DNA of 6,722 nt from an uncultured Faecalibacterium sp. (GTDB taxonomy: Bacteria; Bacillota; Clostridia; Oscillospirales; Ruminococcaceae): assembly GCA_900765105.1 (NCBI GenBank), contig CAAFQM010000116.1:1-6722 (forward strand). Reading direction: 5' to 3'. This document shows, in pieces, positions 1-4,009 of the stretch (position 1 is its first letter; each line of letters starts with the position of its first letter). Below the pieces are notes generated by a model that was given only the letters and a program-made list of their open reading frames with translations, searched no databases and had not been told where the DNA came from. A program made the translations under genes and the position numbers.

Positions 1-90
1 AGGCCGTTGGGATGGCAGGTCGTTTTATATGGACGAATATACGTTGATTTTTCTTTTCTCACGATGCATAAGGTGTGCACAAAAGCGAGG

Positions 91-151
91 CTGTTGGGAG
101 AGCGTTCGGTTCGCATCCGAAAGGTCAAGGGTTCGAATCCCTCCAGGTCCA
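91..151 (+). pseudogene. 3' portion of a tRNA-Ala (anticodon CGC), 5' part missing
   Basis: Reading leftwards from A73 at 151, a normal tRNA architecture appears. The 3' acceptor strand is 144-150. The T arm is 127-143 with loop TTCGAAT (132-138) and one outer A/C mismatch. The variable loop is AGGTC (122-126). The anticodon arm has perfect stems 105-109 and 117-121 around loop TTCGCAT (110-116), which gives anticodon CGC at 112-114. The D-loop and D-stem 3' side (TTGGGAGAGC) are present. U at tRNA position 70 and A73 agree with alanine identity, which needs a G3-U70 pair. No sequence resembling the 5' acceptor strand (GGRCCTG) lies at the right distance, about 77-83, and the D stem is shortened. 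No CCA is encoded. The likeliest reading is a truncated copy, such as the displaced 3' end left by integration into a tRNA gene. A degenerate tRNA is the alternative. Confidence 0.6.
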
Positions 152-213
152 TAAAAATAGCACCCGTGCCATGTGGCACGGGTGCTATTTTTATGGACCT
201 GGAGGGATTCGAA
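132..213. repeat. 82-bp palindrome with 39-bp perfect arms
   Basis: Positions 132-170 are exactly the reverse complement of 175-213, separated by ATGT. The central part is the terminator described separately. The outer 19 bp (132-150 and 195-213) are the T-loop to acceptor end of the tRNA remnant and an inverted duplicate of it. Such a perfect symmetrical structure suggests a recent inverted duplication around the terminator hairpin, or an end of a mobile repeat that captured a tRNA 3' end. Confidence 0.9.
151..194. terminator. Bidirectional intrinsic terminator between the tRNA remnant and the transporter operon
   Basis: The stem is made of perfect 20-nt arms (151-170 and 175-194) around a 4-nt ATGT loop. 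Each arm has a GC-rich inner part (GCACCCGTGCC) and an A/T-rich outer part, so both transcripts end in a run of about five U. It can stop plus-strand transcription from the tRNA side. It can also stop minus-strand transcription arriving from the ATPase gene, although about 280 bases of repeat DNA lie between that gene's stop codon and this site. Confidence 0.8.
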
Positions 214-444
214 AAGCACGACCCTGCGCAGCAGGGTAAGCAATCAGCCCAGTGGGCTGTTGCTTAGTGCCACGGGTTGCGGCTCCCAGCGTCTGCTTCA
301 CGCCTTGCGCGGCGTTCGCATCCTGCTGGCCGCTGCCCCAACAACTCCTCCCTGTTTCTGCCGCAGGCAGCGGTCGTCGTTGTTGCAAGTCCCACCCCAT
401 AGGAATGTCTACCGGGGATGCTGGATCCGGAGGGATTCGAAAAG
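195..444 (+). repeat. Structured dispersed repeat region (left copy) bounded by tRNA T-arm-like motifs
   Basis: This gene-free stretch starts and ends with a 22-nt direct repeat (195-216 and 423-444, 20 of 22 identical) whose core GGAGGGATTCGAAAAG is complementary to a tRNA T arm. Between them are tandem hairpins: ACCCTGC/GCAGGGT (221-227/231-237), and TAAGCAA/TTGCTTA (237-243/260-266) with inner AGCCC/GGGCT. The unit 276-387 is repeated inverted near the right end of the window at roughly 85% identity by hand count. Within it is a nested hairpin with arms 339-345/379-385 and inner CTGCC-gca-GGCAG (358-370). The related string GTCCCACCCC follows at 389-398. Short open frames here look like repeat noise, since the same kind of peptide appears from the right copy. 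The rest, up to the ATPase stop codon, shows nothing else. Confidence 0.7.
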
Positions 445-477
445 GGCGGCGACGACCGCTGCCTGCCCTCTCCCCTT

Positions 478-1296
478 TTACTGTTCCACCTTGCTCAGCA
501 GGATGCGGTCGTTATCAAGGGTCTTGCCTGCATTCTCGCGGAACTTTTCCAGCAGGTCATCCACCGTCATCTTACTGCGCTCTTCGCCCTTTACATCGAA
601 CACGATGCGGCCGCTGTCCATCATCAGGGTGCGATTGCCAAGCTCCAATGCCTGATGCATATTGTGAGTGACCATCAGACAGGTGATCTTCTTTTCCGCC
701 ACGATGCTCTTGGTCAGTTCCAGCACCTTCTCGGCGGTCGCCGGGTCAAGGGCGGCAGTGTGCTCGTCCAGCAGCAGCAGCTTCGGGGTGACGAGCGTTG
801 CCATGAGCAGGGTCAGCGCCTGACGCTGGCCGCCGGAAAGCAGACCCACCGGCTGCTTCATGCGGTCCTCAAGGCCCATATCCAGCAGGGCCAGCTTTTC
901 GCGGAACACCTCTTTGTCCTTGCGGGAGATGCGGGAGAAGATGGCGTGGGGGGCTGTACCGGCACGCAGATAGGCCAGCGCAAGGTTTTCCTCGATGGTC
1001 ATGTTGGGCGCGGTGCCCTTGAGGGGGTCCTGAAACAGGTGGCCGATGACCTTGCTGCGCTGGTGCTCCGGCTCAAAAGTGATGTTCTTTCCGCCCAGAA
1101 TGATGCTGCCCTCGTCGGCGATGAACCCGCCGGTAATGGCATTGAACAGGGTGGATTTGCCTGCGCCGTTGGAGCCGACGATGGTGGCAAAGTCGCCCGC
1201 TTCCATGTGCAGGCTGACCCCGTTCAGCGCCACTTTTTCGTTGACCGTGCCGGGGTTGAAGGTCTTGTGCAGATCGTTCAGCTGAAGCATTTCCAT
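478..1296 (-). CDS. ABC transporter ATP-binding protein, TrpZ-like (COG1101 type), probable tryptophan uptake
   Basis: This 272-residue nucleotide-binding subunit hydrolyses ATP on the cytoplasmic side to drive import through the neighbouring permease. Seen in the sequence: Walker A GSNGAGKST (residues 41-49), Q-loop Q89, signature LSGGQ (153-157), Walker B LLLLDE ending at E178, and switch histidine H211 in VTHN. After Walker B comes DEHTAALDP, with His where most ABC ATPases have Pro. I associate this variant with the COG1101 ATPases that pair with COG2984 binding proteins. The ATG at 1296 is chosen because AAGGAGGG lies about 9 nt upstream; the ATG at 1290 would be too far. Only one base separates the permease stop codon from this start, so translation is probably coupled. 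All catalytic motifs are intact and the length is normal. The family call is firm; the substrate is inferred from the T-box upstream of the operon. Confidence 0.93.
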   Translation of the reverse strand: MEMLQLNDLHKTFNPGTVNEKVALNGVSLHMEAGDFATIVGSNGAGKSTLFNAITGGFIADEGSIILGGKNITFEPEHQRSKVIGHLFQDPLKGTAPNMTIEENLALAYLRAGTAPHAIFSRISRKDKEVFREKLALLDMGLEDRMKQPVGLLSGGQRQALTLLMATLVTPKLLLLDEHTAALDPATAEKVLELTKSIVAEKKITCLMVTHNMHQALELGNRTLMMDSGRIVFDVKGEERSKMTVDDLLEKFRENAGKTLDNDRILLSKVEQ

Positions 1297-1297
1297 C

Positions 1298-2230
1298 TTA
1301 CTTTCCCTCCTTGCCGGTGCTGCGGGCCAAGTGGCGGCGCTTTTCAAAGGCAAAATGTGCCTTGATGGCAGGCATCGAAATGGCGATAGCCACGATGATG
1401 GCCGAAACCAGCTTCATGGCGGCGGCCGGCACATTGAAGCGCAGGGCCACGGCCACGATGAAGCGGTACAGGCAGCTGCCAAACACCACGCCGACCACGC
1501 GGCGCAGCATGGTGCGCTTGCCCACCAGTGTTTCGCCGATGATGAGGGACGCCAGCGCAATGGTCACCATACCGGTGCCCACGTTGATATCACAGCTCTT
1601 CTGGTACTGCGCCAACAGGCCGCCGGACAGTGCACACAGCGCACCGGAGATGCACAGACCCACCGTGATGGTAAAGGCCGGGTTGATGCTGGAAGCACGC
1701 ACCATGGCGGCATTGTCGCCGGTGGCACGGATGGACAGACCCAGCCTTGTGCCGAGGAAGCCCAGCATCGCCGCACCTGCAATGGCAATGATGACCGCCG
1801 CGATGGCCAGCTTATACCACCCGCCGAGGAAGCCCAACGGTCCTTTTGCCAGCGAGAAGATGGTATCCGTCTTGACCAGCGACATGGTGGAGGAGAAGCC
1901 CATCACCGCCAGATTGATGGTGTACAGACCGGTGTTGACGATGATGCCGGCCATGATGCTCTCCACACCCAGCCGCGTCTGCAGAAAGGCCGTGACAAAG
2001 CCGGAGCATACGCCCGCCGCCATGGCCGCAAACAGGGCCAGAACGGGGTGGCCTGTCAGGGCCACCTGACAGGCCACGGCGCAGCCCAGGGTGAAGCAGC
2101 CGTCGGTGGACAGGTCTGCGATGTTCAGGATGGAATAGCTCAGAAACAGCGCCAGTGCAACAAGGGCATAGATACAGCCCAGTTCCAGCGCCGTCTGCAG
2201 TACGTTGAGCGAAAAAATACTCGCCAGCAT
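1298..2230 (-). CDS. ABC transporter permease, TrpY-like (BPD_transp_2 / COG4120)
   Basis: This 310-residue integral membrane subunit forms the transport channel, presumably as a dimer. It has roughly eight or nine hydrophobic segments, for example about residues 14-36, 62-83, 92-112, 139-160, 188-208 and 268-290. The motif ADLSTDG (38-44), after the first hydrophobic segment, and GIIVNTGLYTINL (95-107) are typical of COG4120 permeases. The cytoplasmic loop GLSIRATGDNAAMVRASSIN (164-183) is the likely ATPase contact of this branched-chain-type family. The tail is basic (about 292-310). The start ATG at 2230 has AAAGGAG (2245-2239) eight bases upstream. The gene follows the binding-protein gene after a 229-bp gap filled by a repeat element, and it abuts the ATPase gene. 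Only one permease gene is present, so the complex is probably a homodimer. The substrate, probably tryptophan, is inferred from regulation. Confidence 0.92.
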   Translation of the reverse strand: MLASIFSLNVLQTALELGCIYALVALALFLSYSILNIADLSTDGCFTLGCAVACQVALTGHPVLALFAAMAAGVCSGFVTAFLQTRLGVESIMAGIIVNTGLYTINLAVMGFSSTMSLVKTDTIFSLAKGPLGFLGGWYKLAIAAVIIAIAGAAMLGFLGTRLGLSIRATGDNAAMVRASSINPAFTITVGLCISGALCALSGGLLAQYQKSCDINVGTGMVTIALASLIIGETLVGKRTMLRRVVGVVFGSCLYRFIVAVALRFNVPAAAMKLVSAIIVAIAISMPAIKAHFAFEKRRHLARSTGKEGK

Positions 2231-2255
2231 GGTGTGTGCTCCTTTGTTTTTATTC

Positions 2256-2449
2256 GGCTTCCCCCCTCGGGGAAGCTGTCGCCGTATGGCGACTGATGAG
2301 GGAAAACCACAGTTTCACCGCTCCTTAACAGAGCGCTGTTCCTCAGCTTCCCCTCATCCGCTTCACTTTGTTCAGCACCTGTTCCCCACTCTGTCGCTTG
2401 CGCGGCATCTCTCCCCGGCCGGGGAGAGTCTATCCCGAGGGGGAAGGCT
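2256..2449. repeat. MITE-like palindromic element inside the transporter operon
   Basis: The intergenic gap 2231-2459 is almost filled by this element. Its ends are imperfect terminal inverted repeats: 2256-2271 against the reverse complement of 2434-2449 matches at 13 of 16 bases, with core CCCCCTCGGG. Internal structure includes GCTTCCCC-cctc-GGGGAAGC (2257-2276), GTCGCC-gtat-GGCGAC (2278-2293), GATGAGGG (2295-2302) paired with CCCTCATC (2351-2358), and a perfect loopless 20-bp palindrome at 2409-2428 (CTCTCCCCGG then its complement). T-rich flanks on both sides may be a target duplication, but this is not clear. No gene and no hairpin followed by a U-run on the minus strand is visible, so the element probably lets operon transcription pass. 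The permease ribosome-binding site lies just outside it. Confidence 0.65.
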
Positions 2450-2459
2450 TTTTTGATCT

Positions 2460-3560
2460 TCAAGAAAAATCTTCGGCCGTGGTCACTTTCACGATCTCGG
2501 TAGCATAGGGCTTGAAGGCTTCCTTCACGGTCTCCAGATCCAGACCCAGCGCCTCGCAGGTCTCGGTGTTGATGGTCACGATGCCGTTGTCGAAGGTCTG
2601 GTAAGGCAGGTCGGCCGTAGTCTTGCCGTCGCACAGCAGCTCGGCCACCATGTCGGCGGTGGCTTCGCCCAGCTGGACGTAATCCACACCGTAGCCCACG
2701 AACGCACCGTTCAGCGCGAAGCTGTCGGCACCGGTGTAGTGCTGGACACCAGCCTCGTTGAATGCCTCGTAAATGGACAGCTCGGCGGTCATGATGGTGT
2801 TGTCGGTAGGGGTGAACACAGCCTTGACGCCGGAAGCGATCAGTGCTTCGGCTGCCATCTGTACCTCGGCAGTGGTGGTGCCGTTCTTTTCAATGTACTT
2901 GATGCCCTTTTCATCGCAGAACGCCTTGGCATCTGCGATGGCCTGAGTGGAAGAATCCTGACTCAGATCGTACAGCAGACCGATGGTGTCGATGTCCGGG
3001 TTCACAGCAGTGATCAGATTCATGATGGCTTCGGTGTTCAGCGCATCGGAGGTGCCGGTGATGTTCTCCTCGCCGTCAAAACCGGCAGAGACCGGATCGG
3101 TGACAGCGGAGTAGACCACAGGGATCTCGGTATCTTCCACAGCGGCCAGCATGGTGGCCGCTGTGGGGGTGGCCACGGCCACGATCACATCCACGCCGTC
3201 GGCCACGAGGTCGGCGCCGATCTGGTTCAGGTTGGACTGGTCAGCCTGTGCGTTGGAGTAGTAATCGGCGTAGTCGAAGGTGACGCCCTTTTCAGCGCCC
3301 AGCTCATCCAGACGGCTCTCCACGGAGGCCACGATCTGGTTCAGGGATGCGTGATCCACATAGTTGACGATGCCCACCTTGAAGGTCTGGCCGCCCTCGG
3401 CCGCTGCAGAAGCAGCTGCCGAGGAAGCCGTGGACGATGCAGCCACAGCGCTGGAAGCGGTGGAGCCGCCGCAGCCGGTCAGAGCCAGAGCAGAAGCGGC
3501 GGAAGCAGCCATAGCGGCCTTCAGGAAGCTGCGGCGGGAGATCATGGTAACGTTTTTCAT
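2460..3560 (-). CDS. ABC transporter substrate-binding lipoprotein, TrpX-like (ABC_sub_bind / COG2984)
   Basis: This 366-residue extracytoplasmic receptor captures the substrate and delivers it to the permease. The signal peptide has a twin-arginine-type motif SRRSFLK (residues 8-14), an Ala-rich hydrophobic stretch, and a lipobox LTGC with Cys30 as the lipidated residue. A Ser/Ala linker spans about 31-55, and the binding domain runs from about 58 to the end. Family hallmarks are VGIVNYVDHASLNQ near the domain start (62-74), ATPTA (130-134) and SAVTDPV (151-157). The start ATG at 3560 is preceded by AAGGAG eight bases upstream; an in-frame ATG at 3545 lacks such a site. It is the first gene of the operon, directly behind the T-box leader and a second terminator, which indicates control by an uncharged tRNA. 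In streptococci the equivalent set is TrpXYZ. Binding of another aromatic amino acid cannot be excluded from sequence alone. Confidence 0.92.
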   Translation of the reverse strand: MKNVTMISRRSFLKAAMAASAASALALTGCGGSTASSAVAASSTASSAAASAAAEGGQTFKVGIVNYVDHASLNQIVASVESRLDELGAEKGVTFDYADYYSNAQADQSNLNQIGADLVADGVDVIVAVATPTAATMLAAVEDTEIPVVYSAVTDPVSAGFDGEENITGTSDALNTEAIMNLITAVNPDIDTIGLLYDLSQDSSTQAIADAKAFCDEKGIKYIEKNGTTTAEVQMAAEALIASGVKAVFTPTDNTIMTAELSIYEAFNEAGVQHYTGADSFALNGAFVGYGVDYVQLGEATADMVAELLCDGKTTADLPYQTFDNGIVTINTETCEALGLDLETVKEAFKPYATEIVKVTTAEDFS

Positions 3561-3592
3561 AATGGTAACTCCTTTCCCGGAGCGGGCGGCGT

Positions 3593-3626
3593 AAAAAAGA
3601 CCCGCTCCCTTTGCGGGACGGGTCTT
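3593..3626 (-). terminator. Second intrinsic terminator between the T-box and the operon start
   Basis: The transcript contains AAGACCCG (3626-3619) pairing with CGGGTCTT (3604-3597), eight pairs. Three inner pairs follow past a mismatch, and the hairpin is followed by a U-run reaching 3593. It begins only seven bases after the U-run of the T-box terminator and ends 33 bases before the start codon. On its own it should stop most transcription before the first gene. Its 3' arm resembles the 3' arm of the T-box terminator, as if one terminator had been duplicated. A possible way of disarming it is given in the findings. Confidence 0.75.
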
Positions 3627-3632
3627 ACAAAG

Positions 3633-3677
3633 AAAAACGACCCTGTCCCTGTGTGTTCATCCACAAGGACAGGATCG
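3633..3677 (-). terminator. T-box terminator hairpin
   Basis: The arms 3677-3662 and 3653-3638 form a 16-pair stem (two G-U) around an 8-nt loop, followed by five U (3637-3633). Its 5' arm contains CCTTGT (3668-3663) and CGATCCTG (3677-3670). These are also needed for the antiterminator, so the two folds exclude each other as expected for a T-box. Confidence 0.9.
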
Positions 3678-3921
3678 GTAAAATACGATTCTGCGGTGCC
3701 ACCTTGCTTGCTCTGCTTTCCAGCGCAGAGCCTCTCACGGAGAGCCAACACTCCCCTGCCCTGTAACGGAGGCTTCCGTCCCAAGCTACTGAGGCTTTTA
3801 CAAATCCGCCTGTTTGCCCGGCCCTCGGCGGCCCACGAATCTCTGCCCCGCTCTCGCCCGTTTTCACTGTCCGGGCTCACTGCAGATGCGCTGTGCAGGT
3901 TCTCTTCCGCCTCATTGGTTT
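3633..3921 (-). promoter_or_regulatory. T-box riboswitch leader, probably tRNA-Trp specific
   Basis: The signature AAGGTGGCACCGC (3705-3693) is the T-box consensus. The antiterminator would pair GCAAGG (3707-3702) with CCTTGT (3668-3663) and CAGAATCG (3693-3686) with CGATCCTG (3677-3670, one mismatch), leaving the bulge UGGC (3701-3698) to bind a tRNA 3' end GCCA, meaning G73. Stem III is CTCTGC/GCAGAG (3730-3725/3716-3711). Stem I closes with GGCGG (3911-3907) and CCGCC (3831-3827), and its 5' side carries GGAAGAGAA, similar to the specifier-loop side of known leaders. A TGG triplet (3835-3833) lies just above the closing helix and is the best specifier. TTC (3839-3837) is nearby, but tRNA-Phe has A73, which would need UGGU. 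Role: when tRNA-Trp is uncharged, the antiterminator forms and the transporter genes are transcribed. The T-box call is very secure; the amino acid is a good inference. Confidence 0.9.
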
Positions 3922-3927
3922 GATTGC

Positions 3928-3955
3928 ATTATACACTTTATCCGCGTAAAGTCAA
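3928..3955 (-). promoter_or_regulatory. Sigma-A-type promoter of the transporter operon
   Basis: Reading the minus strand, TTGACT (3955-3950) is followed after 16 bases by a perfect TATAAT (3933-3928). Transcription should begin near 3921, ten or so bases before T-box stem I. The promoter lies 54 bases beyond the YfhO-family stop codon, so the transporter is transcribed on its own. Confidence 0.88.
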
Positions 3956-4009
3956 GAGGAAAATGCAAAATTTTCTTTTTTCTCTCCGAAGAAGTCGTTC
4001 TTCTTTTTG

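Noticed and set aside
44..72. Possible plus-strand promoter TTGATT-17-CATAAG before the tRNA remnant
   Set aside because: Both hexamers match only four of six bases, and there is no intact gene for it to serve.
25..243. Minus-strand frame giving a GGIRTLDLSDANRT-type peptide
   Set aside because: This is the translation of the antisense of a tRNA fragment, a common false gene call.
173..671. Overlapping short frames at the left end, and 6384-6722 at the right end, giving similar peptides (RILLAA... type)
   Set aside because: The similarity comes from the shared DNA repeat. Frames are not conserved between copies because of indels, and no ribosome-binding sites support them.
418..1365. Long plus-strand open frame opposite the ATPase gene
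   Set aside because: Its translation shows no recognisable domain, while the minus strand carries all ABC ATPase motifs. Antisense open frames are expected in GC-rich coding DNA.
1331..2296. Plus-strand frame opposite the permease, and a similar one at 2739-3923 opposite the binding protein and T-box
   Set aside because: They are low-information His/Gly/Arg-rich translations antisense to well-supported genes and to a riboswitch.
3837..3839. TTC as T-box specifier (phenylalanine)
   Set aside because: The acceptor-binding bulge is UGGC, which fits G73 and not the A73 of tRNA-Phe, and TGG lies closer to the expected place above the closing helix.
3988..4008. GAAGAA/TTCTTC hairpin followed by T-run as terminator of the YfhO-family gene
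   Set aside because: The T-run is on the plus strand, whereas the gene is on the minus strand. The stem is A/T-rich and weak, and no plus-strand gene precedes it.
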